Positions 12,325 to 19,234 of a stretch of 20,568 nucleotides of DNA are shown one piece after another (within the stretch, counting starts at the first letter, position 1; each line of letters starts with the position of its first letter). A model generated the notes under the pieces. That model did not search any database. It saw only the letters and a program-made list of their open reading frames with translations, and was not told the DNA's origin. Position numbers and translations under genes: made by a program. The DNA lies in the IMG/VR virus record IMGVR_UViG_3300030101_003980, positions 1 to 20,568 of that record. One strand, given 5' to 3'. Origin of the DNA: a virus.

Positions 12325-14572
12325 TGACAGCCGGGTAATGCGCGTGTGGCCGACTGCCTGTGAGGGCACGACCTACGTGCGGCAGACGCTGGCGGGCGGG
12401 GAGTACATTTCCACTGGTGTATTCCCTTGCTCGAAGGTTGACGCCAAGGGACGCGGTCGCAGCGTGGATAACTGCGTGGCTGTCACGTCTTTGTTCTTCG
12501 ACCTTGACCTGCTGCCCTTGTATGATGCAGCCCGGCAGGCGAAGGGTGCAGTGCTGGAGATGCGGGCGCAGGACCGTAAGCTCAGGTTGTACGCCGAGAA
12601 CCCTGCGATGGTCGTCGCCTTTAAGGACCTGTTGCGCGAGGAGTTCCTGTCTGTGCTGGAGGATGTGGTGGGTGAACCTGCCACGCTGATCGTGGACTCA
12701 GGATGGGGATACCACGCGCACTATGCGGTGCATCCCGACATGCAGGGTCAGAAGGTTGCGCTGCGTAAGGTGGCCGCCGCTGTCATCGACGAGTGCAATC
12801 GTCGGTGCTTCGACAGGGGAAAGACGCTCCAGCCCCCTGTCGAGATGCCCTCTGCATTCGATAAGACTTTCGATGTGGGTGCGCGTCTGGCAAGGATGCC
12901 CGGGTCGCGCAACACGAAGGCACCCGGCAATCCCCGGGATGTCGAGGTCATCGCAGCATCCCACACCGTGCTCGATCAGCGCATGCTGCTGGCTCTTCAG
13001 GAGGAGTACGTCAAGGACGGGCAGATGCCTGACCATGGAGCCGACGATGGGATCGTACCCCGCCCGGCTAAGCCGAAGGTCGCGCGCCGCGTTGATTGTG
13101 ACTTTCGTGCCATGCATCTCGCCGATGGGCGGGTGTGGCAGACCATCGCTTCAAGCCTTGCCCCCGGCGAGCGCACTAAGGTTGTGTGTCCTTTTGGTGG
13201 CTCGTCGGTGGGCTCGGGTTTCTTCGCAGCGGAGTCCGATGGTCGGATCCGCTACTACTCCAGCCCGACAGACACCACGTACTGGAACACGTACACCGCA
13301 CCGAAGCGCAGCGGACTGGCTGACCTGCTTCGTGGACCCAGCAAGAAAGGTCAGCCGGGTGAGGTGCTCAAGAGTGTGGTCAACCTTACGCGCATGCTCC
13401 GGGATGATGGGACTTATGACCTGTGGTACGACGAGTTCAGGCAGCGGGAGATGGATGGTCAGGATCCGGTGACAGACACCCTGTGGATCCACGTACTGGA
13501 ACACATGGAGTCCACGTATGGGTGGGCATGGAGACCAGGGCAGCAGATGATCTGGGGCGCCATTGAGAAGGTGTGCCGAGAGCGCAGCCGCAACCCCCTG
13601 TGCGAGCACCTCTCTACTCTCCAGTGGGATGGCACCCCGCGCATGGACCGATGGATCACGGAGGTGTGCCGAGTAGAAGACAACGCCATGATGCGGGCGT
13701 ACTCCAGGCGGTGGGCGATCGGTTTGATGGCTCGTGCCTTCAAGCCGGGCTGCAAGCTCGACACATCGCTGGTCATCTCCGGCCCGCAGGGCTTTGGCAA
13801 GTCCACAATGTTCCGGGAGTGGGTGACACTGCCCGGTCTCGATGACCTGTTTGTGGACACCAAGATCGATCTGCGCCAGAAGGATGCCTACCTCACACTG
13901 CATACCTGCTGGATCTATGAGGATGCCGAGCTTGCTGGCCAGTCAGCCAGTGACACCGAGTCACGCAAGGCGTTCCTCTCCTCGCAGGTTGACCGTCTTC
14001 GCCCTCCATTCGGTAGGAAGATGCGGGAATATAAGCGACACACCATCATTGTGGGCACCACCAACGAGGACGAGTTCCTCAAGGATCGCACAGGTGATCG
14101 CCGGTACTGGGTGGTGCGGGTCACGGATCCCCGTGGTGCGGACATGGAATGGCTGAAGCAGAACCGTAATCAGATGCTCGCAGAGGCGCGCGTTGCCTAC
14201 GAATCCGGAGAGCAGTGGTGGCTTACGGCTGTTGAGGACAGGCTGCGGGCGCTGAACAATAAGCAGTTCCAGGCAATCGATTGGTACACCGAGTGCGCCA
14301 TTACCGGGTTCGTTGCCAACGGGGGAGGCAAGCGCAACGGGATCACCGTTGCACAGTTCGCACGAGCAGTAGACCCAAATCTGTCCGTGCAGTCTCGCAG
14401 CGTGTCGCTTAGTGCTGCTCTGTTGAGAGGCGGTTGGGTCAAGTGGCGATCCAATGGGGTCACCTACTACTACAAGAACACTGAACAGAGGCACAACGAC
14501 AACGGGATTCATGCCATCAAGGCATTGATGGGTGAGTCGAACATTAGGGCTCGACTTGCCAAGATCGGCTGA
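12317..14572 (+). CDS. PrimPol-VapE/VirE-type primase-helicase
   Basis: A 751-residue replication protein. The ATG at 12317 follows GAGGAA; the earlier in-frame start at 12218 lies in the preceding gene. The N-terminal third has archaeo-eukaryotic primase features: a D-x-D motif (FFDLDL, D62/D64), a G-Y-H motif (WGYHAH, H133) and an R-N-T-K segment (GSRNTKAPGNPRDVEVI). The C-terminal half matches the VapE/VirE helicase-like domain: RNPLCEHLSTLQWDGTPRMD, Walker A GPQGFGKS (489-496), acidic Walker B (WIYEDAEL), and GTTNEDEFLKDRTGDRRYW with the Arg finger. CPFGG at 291-295 recalls the start of a primase zinc ribbon, but its cysteine partners are missing. It should prime and unwind phage DNA at the origin. 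Confidence 0.85.
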   Translation: MHDDSRVMRVWPTACEGTTYVRQTLAGGEYISTGVFPCSKVDAKGRGRSVDNCVAVTSLFFDLDLLPLYDAARQAKGAVLEMRAQDRKLRLYAENPAMVVAFKDLLREEFLSVLEDVVGEPATLIVDSGWGYHAHYAVHPDMQGQKVALRKVAAAVIDECNRRCFDRGKTLQPPVEMPSAFDKTFDVGARLARMPGSRNTKAPGNPRDVEVIAASHTVLDQRMLLALQEEYVKDGQMPDHGADDGIVPRPAKPKVARRVDCDFRAMHLADGRVWQTIASSLAPGERTKVVCPFGGSSVGSGFFAAESDGRIRYYSSPTDTTYWNTYTAPKRSGLADLLRGPSKKGQPGEVLKSVVNLTRMLRDDGTYDLWYDEFRQREMDGQDPVTDTLWIHVLEHMESTYGWAWRPGQQMIWGAIEKVCRERSRNPLCEHLSTLQWDGTPRMDRWITEVCRVEDNAMMRAYSRRWAIGLMARAFKPGCKLDTSLVISGPQGFGKSTMFREWVTLPGLDDLFVDTKIDLRQKDAYLTLHTCWIYEDAELAGQSASDTESRKAFLSSQVDRLRPPFGRKMREYKRHTIIVGTTNEDEFLKDRTGDRRYWVVRVTDPRGADMEWLKQNRNQMLAEARVAYESGEQWWLTAVEDRLRALNNKQFQAIDWYTECAITGFVANGGGKRNGITVAQFARAVDPNLSVQSRSVSLSAALLRGGWVKWRSNGVTYYYKNTEQRHNDNGIHAIKALMGESNIRARLAKIG

Positions 14573-14597
14573 AAGGCCACAACCAAAGGGCACAATC

Positions 14598-15233
14598 ATG
14601 AAGATGTCAGATAACACTGATGCGCTGTTTGCAGCGTTGTCAAAGGCACAGGCTGAAATGGGCCGTGCATCCAAGGACGGGAAGAACCCGCACTACAAGA
14701 GCAAGTACGCAACGCTCACCGCAGTGCTGGAAACCGTACTCCCGCCACTGAACTCCAACGGGCTGACGCTGTCGCAGCACCCCGGGCTGGATGGTGATGT
14801 GGTCACGCTCACCACGATCATCGGGCACACGTCGGGCCAGTGGATGAGCAGCCAGTCGGCTGTCCCTCTGGGTAAGAAGCGTGACGCGCACGCCTACGGC
14901 TCGGCCGTGTCGTACCTGCGCCGCTACTCCTGCGCCGCAGTCATGGGCTGCATTCAGGATGACGACGATGGCAACGCAGCATCCCAGATGCGCAGCCGGG
15001 GCAACGTGTCGGTGCCCATGCCGTCTCCGATGACGGCCCCGCAGTTGGACTCCGCTTGCCGTGACAATGGCTTCCTGCTCGACGACATTCGTGCGTGGTG
15101 CTTGGCGCATGGTCGCCCGGACCCGCTCGCCATGCGGATCGACAAGCAGCGCCAGATGCTGCGCTGGCTGAACAGAGATGGAACCGGAACGGTGCGGGCG
15201 TGGCTGGACGCGCAGGTTGGAGGTGAGGGATGA
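14598..15233 (+). CDS. ERF-family single-strand annealing protein
   Basis: A 211-residue recombinase. The ATG at 14598 has AAAGGG upstream, and the frame to 14532 overlaps the primase gene, so this start is chosen. The N-terminal domain carries the ERF pattern: NPHYKSKYATLTAVLE, then HTSGQWMSSQSAVPLG, ending with AYGSAVSYLRRYSCAAVMGC followed by a D-D-D-D-G stretch. ERF proteins anneal complementary single strands. The partner exonuclease and SSB are encoded two and three genes downstream. The leader is shared with the exonuclease gene (AAGGGCACAAT). Confidence 0.88.
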   Translation: MKMSDNTDALFAALSKAQAEMGRASKDGKNPHYKSKYATLTAVLETVLPPLNSNGLTLSQHPGLDGDVVTLTTIIGHTSGQWMSSQSAVPLGKKRDAHAYGSAVSYLRRYSCAAVMGCIQDDDDGNAASQMRSRGNVSVPMPSPMTAPQLDSACRDNGFLLDDIRAWCLAHGRPDPLAMRIDKQRQMLRWLNRDGTGTVRAWLDAQVGGEG

Positions 15234-15484
15234 ACGGCGAAGAGTCTCTCGATCCGAAGTTTGTGCTGGAGTGTCGGATGGATGCGCTGTCCGAGATGCA
15301 GGACAAGGAGTTTGGTGAACTCCTCGACTGGATTTCCGACATGCAGATGCCCTGCATTCTTGGCGGCATGACCGCCCAGCGTACGATCCGGGCATCCATT
15401 CAGATCCGCACACTGATGGCGTACGTCAATCAGGTCATCGAACAGTACAACAGCATGAAGGTGAGCAAGAGTGACGCATGCTGA
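15230..15484 (+). CDS. Hypothetical protein in the recombination operon, 84 aa
   Basis: It starts at ATG 15230, overlapping the ERF stop (ATGA), behind a strong GGAGG. It is acidic and helical (SLDPKFVLECRMDALSEMQ, then EFGELLDWISDMQM), with a C-terminal helix ASIQIRTLMAYVNQVIEQYN. It lacks a recognised motif. Its position between ERF and the resolvase suggests an accessory role in recombination, such as partner binding. It overlaps the resolvase start by seven bases. Confidence 0.65.
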   Translation: MNGEESLDPKFVLECRMDALSEMQDKEFGELLDWISDMQMPCILGGMTAQRTIRASIQIRTLMAYVNQVIEQYNSMKVSKSDAC

Positions 15485-15999
15485 TTCTTGGGATCGACCC
15501 AGGGCCTCGAACGTCTGGCCTTGTTCTGTACAAGACTGACCGCAACGGCCCTGGTGTTGTCATTCAGGCGGTGAAGGACGCGAGCCTGTACACGGTGCGC
15601 GGGTTCATCGACAGCCTCAACGCTGTCCCCGACGCATGCGTTGTCGTCGAGCGCACGCAGGCTGGTCCACCGAGCACTCAGGTGGTTCTTACCACCGAGG
15701 TGGTGGGTCGAATCATGGAAAGGTGCGACTCTCAAGGCATCAGGTGCGACACGTACTATCGCCGTGATGTACTCCAGGCGCTGGCCTGCGCACGCACCGG
15801 AAACAAGGACAGCCTTGTGCGAATGGCATGCATCGAACTGCATGGAGGAGACAAGTCCACCGCGATTGGAAGCAAGAAAACACCGGGTCCGCTGTACGGC
15901 GTGACCTCTCATGCGTGGCAGGCTCTGGGTGTCGTCTGCGCGCATGTCCTCCCGTGGCACTCAAACAACGAAGGGCACAATGATGCGACCAATGACTGA
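15478..15999 (+). CDS. RuvC-like Holliday-junction resolvase
   Basis: A 173-residue protein of the RNase H/RuvC fold. It starts LILGIDPGPRTSGLVL with the first catalytic Asp at D7, and a second acidic residue follows a hydrophobic strand (ACVVVERTQAG, E58). The third site, normally H-x-x-D-A, reads SHAWQALGV: His145 is present but Gln148 replaces the Asp. It may therefore use another residue, be a weak enzyme, or only bind junctions. In an operon with ERF, exonuclease and SSB, its role would be to resolve recombination intermediates or debranch DNA before packaging. Confidence 0.78.
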   Translation: MLILGIDPGPRTSGLVLYKTDRNGPGVVIQAVKDASLYTVRGFIDSLNAVPDACVVVERTQAGPPSTQVVLTTEVVGRIMERCDSQGIRCDTYYRRDVLQALACARTGNKDSLVRMACIELHGGDKSTAIGSKKTPGPLYGVTSHAWQALGVVCAHVLPWHSNNEGHNDATND

Positions 16000-16786
16000 T
16001 GCAGAGTACCGATTGGTACCAGCAATCAACTACAGCAACCTCAAGCACATGAGGAAGAGCCCGCTGCACTACCGTCATGCAGTGGACTCTGGACCTGACC
16101 CTGACCTCGCGCAGAAGCTGGCGATGTTCCGGGCAGTTCACACTCTGGTGCTTGAGCCGTTTCAGTTCACGTCCGAGTACTCTGTGTACGAGGGACGGCG
16201 AGACAAAAGAACCAAGGCATACAAGGAGTTCCTCGCCAACAATGAAGGGAAGTCAATCCTGTCGGTGACTGAGCACGAGCAGGCGCTGGCCATCGCTGAG
16301 GCGGTATCGGATCACCCCTGGGTGGTGGACCTTCTTGCGGCTGACGGAACAAAGTGCGAGGTCCCCATGGTCTGGGACGACCCCACCGCAGGACCATGCA
16401 AGGGCAAAGGCGACATCCTGCACTACAGTGAGGAGCGAGGGCTCATCGTGGCAGACCTCAAGACCTACGCCACGACTGACGCAAAGCAGATTGCAAGAGA
16501 TGGCGCAAGGAATGGGTGGCACATCCAGTTTGCCCACTACCTGCACGGTGCAGCCCACCACTATGGACTCGACCTTTCAAAGGTCAGGTACTCCTGCTTC
16601 TCTGTAATCGCAGAGGCCAACGCGCCTCATGATGTTGCGGTATGCGAGTGGGATGAGGAGTCGATTGACTTTGCGATGATCGAGCATCGCCGACTTCTTG
16701 ACACCGTAACTGAATGCGAGCGCAACCAGCACTGGCCTGGGCGCAAGAACATGCAGACCATCACCATTCCTGACTACCTTCGCTGA
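15983..16786 (+). CDS. RecE/Cas4-type (PDDEXK) exonuclease
   Basis: A 267-residue nuclease. The start at ATG 15983 has AAGGGCACAAT with the same spacing as the ERF gene; the ATG at 15980 is the alternative. The N-terminus has INYSNLKHMRKSPLHY and a helix with FRAVHTLVLEP, the His-containing motif of RecE-like proteins. Catalytic residues follow: E126 (KCEVPMVW), D144 (GKGDIL), D158-L-K160 (VADLKTYAT), and Q182-x3-Y186 (QFAHYLHG). It should resect double-stranded ends to give single strands for ERF. It overlaps the resolvase gene by 17 bp. Confidence 0.88.
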   Translation: MRPMTDAEYRLVPAINYSNLKHMRKSPLHYRHAVDSGPDPDLAQKLAMFRAVHTLVLEPFQFTSEYSVYEGRRDKRTKAYKEFLANNEGKSILSVTEHEQALAIAEAVSDHPWVVDLLAADGTKCEVPMVWDDPTAGPCKGKGDILHYSEERGLIVADLKTYATTDAKQIARDGARNGWHIQFAHYLHGAAHHYGLDLSKVRYSCFSVIAEANAPHDVAVCEWDEESIDFAMIEHRRLLDTVTECERNQHWPGRKNMQTITIPDYLR

Positions 16787-16793
16787 GGTTCCT

Positions 16794-17171
16794 ATGCCTG
16801 CTTTCATGACTATTACCGGACGCATTGCGCGCGATCCCGAAACCCGCACCACGAACAAGGGCACCACCGTGTGCAAGTTGACCATCCCGGTTGATACCGG
16901 TTGGGGCGACAACAAGCGCACGACGTGGTGGACCGTCAGCCTGTTTGGCAAGCGTGCCGAAACCGCAGGAAAGTACCTCAGCAAGGGGCAGTGGACCTGC
17001 GTCAGCGGTAAGCCAGAGGTCCGCACCTACGAGAAGAAGGACGGAACCCACGGGTTCAGCGCCGAGATGGTGGCTGACACTTTTGACTTCGTCGGACCGA
17101 AGGAGCAGGACAGTGTAGGGAACGGGGGCCGTGCTCAGTCCGGCCCATCATTCGATGACTTGCCGTTCTGA
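16794..17171 (+). CDS. ssb: Single-stranded DNA-binding protein
   Basis: A 125-residue OB-fold protein. TITGRIARDPETRTTNKGTTVCKLTIPVD leads to WWTVSLFGKRAETAGKYLSKGQWTCVSGK and a C-terminal acidic tip DDLPF, the interaction tail used by SSB to recruit partner enzymes. The ATG at 16794 has GAGG five bases upstream, overlapping the exonuclease stop. It coats single strands made by the helicase and exonuclease. Its last 37 bp overlap the convergent spanin-like gene on the other strand. Confidence 0.93.
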   Translation: MPAFMTITGRIARDPETRTTNKGTTVCKLTIPVDTGWGDNKRTTWWTVSLFGKRAETAGKYLSKGQWTCVSGKPEVRTYEKKDGTHGFSAEMVADTFDFVGPKEQDSVGNGGRAQSGPSFDDLPF

Positions 17172-17521
17172 TACTCAGCCAGTGCTGCCTGCTCTACTGC
17201 TGAACAGGATGGGCGTTGGGCACTCGTGTTGCCCATCGCCCAGCATTGGAGCAGAGCACACTGGGCGCTCATAGGGTCACCGCCAAGCTCGCGCACGCAT
17301 GCTGGTGGGGTCGCTGACAGCGTAGCCTTCAGTTCGGCATCCAGTATGACGGGCTGTTGTGCTGCAACCAGTATTTCAGTTTGCCCATCGAGCAGTGCAT
17401 CTATGCTCTGGGTCTGTGCCTCAAGAACCTTGTGGCCCTTGTCCTGGGACTTCATGATGCCAATCCCAGCAGCGCCACCACCAATGAATGCGACAAGTCC
17501 GACGATGATCACGGTGTTCAT
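17135..17521 (-). CDS. Rz-like inner-membrane spanin candidate, 128 aa
   Basis: The ATG at 17521 overlaps the endolysin stop (ATGA) and has AGGG seven bases upstream; the longer frame to 17635 lies inside the endolysin gene. It has one N-terminal transmembrane helix (NTVIIVGLVAFIGGGAAGIGIM), then a polar helical segment (EAQTQSIDALLDGQTEILVAAQQ) and a Cys-containing C-terminal part (CVRELGGDPMSAQCALLQCW, then SAQRPSC). This is the plan of an i-spanin that fuses inner and outer membranes at the end of lysis. I found no o-spanin with a lipobox in or beside it, so the call rests on architecture and location. Confidence 0.55.
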   Translation of the reverse strand: MNTVIIVGLVAFIGGGAAGIGIMKSQDKGHKVLEAQTQSIDALLDGQTEILVAAQQPVILDAELKATLSATPPACVRELGGDPMSAQCALLQCWAMGNTSAQRPSCSAVEQAALAEYQNGKSSNDGPD

Positions 17522-17940
17522 ACAAACGCCCTGTTTAACTGCCAGTGAGGCCCATCCCGGAAACAACTCCAGTCCCCACCCCACTCCAGTTCGTACTGCC
17601 CCGTAGTTTTTTCGTCCATCTGGAGGCGTGACCACACGGTCTTGATGTGGTCAGCGAGCGGGTAGTAGTCAGCCCAGTTCCATGACAACGTGCCGTTGAT
17701 GTACGGGGCAACGTCAACCGCCATGCTGGGGTAGCTGTTGTGCCGAGACTTAGGCCAGGACAGTTGACTCTTACCTTGAGCCACCATCTGGTTTTGTCTC
17801 TCCTCATTTCTAAATCCCTCTAAGACGGTGAAATCACTGGGACATTCAGGGTCGTCGAGAGCTTCGGTCATAAGGAGAATCAGGTCGCCATGACAGGTCT
17901 CAAGTCTCTGACGTGACCGGCGGGAAAAAACGTAGCTCAC
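17518..17940 (-). CDS. Endolysin, M15-type L,D- or D,D-peptidase
   Basis: A 140-residue single-domain peptidoglycan peptidase. The M15/VanY zinc signature is present: S-R-H-N-x4-A-x-D (SRHNSYPSMAVDVAPY, H67 and D76), then EWGGDW (E119 as catalytic base candidate) and DGPHWQL with the third zinc ligand H132. Size and motif order match phage M15 endolysins such as that of T5, which cut peptide cross-links. There is no signal peptide, so it needs a holin. The start is GTG 17940, overlapping the preceding stop (GTGA). The ribosome-binding site is weak, so coupling is likely. Confidence 0.9.
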   Translation of the reverse strand: MSYVFSRRSRQRLETCHGDLILLMTEALDDPECPSDFTVLEGFRNEERQNQMVAQGKSQLSWPKSRHNSYPSMAVDVAPYINGTLSWNWADYYPLADHIKTVWSRLQMDEKTTGQYELEWGGDWSCFRDGPHWQLNRAFV

Positions 17941-18056
17941 TTTTTCTTGCGCTTCTTGACGGCCGCCTTGACTGCCTTGAGCTTCTTCATCGCCTTCTTC
18001 TTGGTGGTTGGCTTGCTCTTGCGCGTTGCCTTGAACTTGCCTTTGGCCTTGTACAT
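17937..18056 (-). CDS. Lysine-rich 39-aa peptide
   Basis: An ATG at 18056 opens a 39-codon frame ending in TGA at 17937. GGAGG lies upstream, and ATG overlaps the preceding TAA (TAATG); the stop overlaps the endolysin GTG (GTGA). Of 39 residues, 18 are Lys and two Arg, with no acidic residue, so the charge is about +20. The N-terminus is M-Y-K-A-K-G-K-F-K-A, and it ends R-K-K-K. It resembles histone tails or cationic antimicrobial peptides. The ribosome-binding site and exact junctions support a real gene. Roles to consider are DNA compaction, RNA binding or membrane disruption in lysis. Confidence 0.7.
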   Translation of the reverse strand: MYKAKGKFKATRKSKPTTKKKAMKKLKAVKAAVKKRKKK

Positions 18057-18382
18057 TACTTCCTCCGACGCTGTGGTGAGGCTCGCTTCCCTGACCGCTT
18101 CTGTGCCGTTTGCTTGGCGGGGCGCTTCATTGACGGGGTCTTGCTTGAAACCTTCCGCGATGGCCGACAGTAAGACTTGGATCCCCCAGCACCCTTAGCT
18201 CCGCACGCCTTGCCTGATGCTGTCTTCCACTTCTCCTTTCCCCACCGCTTAAGGTCAGAGCCCTTCTTCGACTTCCGTACTTGTCCCTTAGCTTTCCGGC
18301 ACTTAGCCACCGCCTGCGATGCGCGAGCCGAAGGCCATTTCTTATACTGCCTCTTGATTTTTTTGGTACAAGCATCGGCCAT
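18056..18382 (-). CDS. Basic protein resembling DUF5872, 108 aa
   Basis: It starts at ATG 18382 behind GAGG, two bases after the preceding stop; the long frame to 18892 runs through other genes and is rejected. The product is very basic. The middle, from SDLKRWGKEKWKT to YCRPSRKVSSKTPSMKRP with Cys residues between, matches my memory of the DUF5872 pattern (L-K-R-W-x-x-E-K-W ... C-R-P-S/T-x-x-V), seen in phages and giant viruses and without known function. Two paired Cys regions may bind a metal. The C-terminal tail is rich in Lys, Arg and Ser. It belongs to the block of three cationic genes. Confidence 0.7.
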   Translation of the reverse strand: MADACTKKIKRQYKKWPSARASQAVAKCRKAKGQVRKSKKGSDLKRWGKEKWKTASGKACGAKGAGGSKSYCRPSRKVSSKTPSMKRPAKQTAQKRSGKRASPQRRRK

Positions 18383-18384
18383 GG

Positions 18385-18648
18385 CTACCTCGTGGACTTC
18401 TTGCCCTTGCAGCGCCAGCGCTTGCGCGACAGGCGAAGGGGGCTGTTGGGGTCCTTTGCCGCCTTCGGCGACTTCTTCATTTGGCCTGCGGACCGAGCGC
18501 AGTAGGCGTCGCCCTTCGATGTGCCCGGCCTGACCCTGGGTCCTCCACCCTTGGCCTTGCCTGCCTGCCCATAAGAAACGCGACGCTTGCGTCCCGTCTT
18601 GGGGTCGCGAAAAGACTTGACCTTTGCCTTCCCTTTTGCTGGCCTCAC
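18385..18648 (-). CDS. Basic protein resembling DUF6321, 87 aa
   Basis: It starts at GTG 18648, overlapping the preceding stop (GTGA), with GGAGG ahead. The conserved-looking core reads GDAYCARSAGQMKK then KDPNSPLRLSRKRWRCKG, a pattern I associate with DUF6321-type phage proteins of unknown role. The N-terminal half is Lys/Arg/Gly-rich and likely disordered. Two Cys residues flank the core and could bind metal or form a disulfide. The neighbours are a holin-like gene before it and another cationic gene after it. Confidence 0.7.
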   Translation of the reverse strand: MRPAKGKAKVKSFRDPKTGRKRRVSYGQAGKAKGGGPRVRPGTSKGDAYCARSAGQMKKSPKAAKDPNSPLRLSRKRWRCKGKKSTR

Positions 18649-18956
18649 CCTGCCTCCTTCGTCGGAAGTCGAGAGTACAGCCCGCCCACTTTCCGCTCCA
18701 GGCGGTCGAGGGATGCTGTGATCTCCTGATGCCGAGCGTTCTCGTCACGCATGGACTCCAGCCACGCATCGCGGTCACGACCATGCGACTCCAGCAACGA
18801 GTCGATCTGCTGAAGGTGCCGGTCAATCCAAGTCTTTGCTGCCGGGATGACGCTCTGAGTGATGGCCTTCCACACTGCGTACAGGATGACAAGCAGGAGA
18901 ACCAGCGAACTGGTTGGTCCCGTCAGCATCGACAGCAGGGCAGCGTGCTCCTCCAT
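18645..18956 (-). CDS. Small membrane protein, candidate holin, 103 aa
   Basis: One transmembrane helix near the N-terminus (SSLVLLLVILYAVWKAI) is followed by an amphipathic coiled-coil-like segment (IDRHLQQIDSLLESHGRDRDAWLESMRDENARHQEI in outline) and a charged tail. This is the layout of single-span (class III or BhlA-like) holins and of other small phage membrane proteins. The ATG at 18956 is preferred because GGG lies six bases upstream; a GTG at 18959 is the alternative. It starts on the previous stop (TGATG). The lysis region, with the endolysin four genes downstream, supports the holin call, which is not certain. Confidence 0.55.
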   Translation of the reverse strand: MEEHAALLSMLTGPTSSLVLLLVILYAVWKAITQSVIPAAKTWIDRHLQQIDSLLESHGRDRDAWLESMRDENARHQEITASLDRLERKVGGLYSRLPTKEAG

Positions 18957-19234
18957 CACAGACCCATCGCGTCGTTGTAGGCGTCACGCACACGACCAGC
19001 CACGGTGCTGCCGTTGACGTTCGACGTGTCAGCCGGCACACCATCGCCCCTGTTGTCGAGCACCATCACCACAGCCACGCGGCCGTCTGGAAGCTCCACA
19101 CCCTGGCAGGTGTAGTCTCCATCTCCGTGTGGGATGTCTGCGTCCGCCTGCTCATACAGGTCGGTGGTAGTGGGTTCGCCCTCGGTGGCGTCACCATAGG
19201 TGATAGTCAGCGTAGGGCCGGCTGTTAGCAGCAT
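18956..19234 (-). CDS. Hypothetical protein downstream of fibre-like gene, 92 aa
   Basis: It starts at ATG 19234 on the stop of the fibre-like gene (TGATG). The product is acidic and beta-rich (PTLTITYGDA, then YTCQGVELPDGRVAVVMVLDNRGDG), with a C-terminal helix AGRVRDAYNDAMGL. No family is recognised. Its coupling to the fibre-like gene suggests a fibre assembly chaperone or accessory tail protein, but this is position-based inference. Confidence 0.6.
   Translation of the reverse strand: MLLTAGPTLTITYGDATEGEPTTTDLYEQADADIPHGDGDYTCQGVELPDGRVAVVMVLDNRGDGVPADTSNVNGSTVAGRVRDAYNDAMGL

Noticed and set aside
13151-13903. Minus-strand 250-codon frame
   Set aside because: It is a shadow of the primase-helicase helicase domain on the opposite strand; no ribosome-binding site and no family pattern.
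18056-18892. A single 278-residue basic protein
   Set aside because: Only its last 108 residues look like a gene (GAGG before ATG 18382); the earlier part is an alternative frame of the DUF6321-like and holin-like genes.
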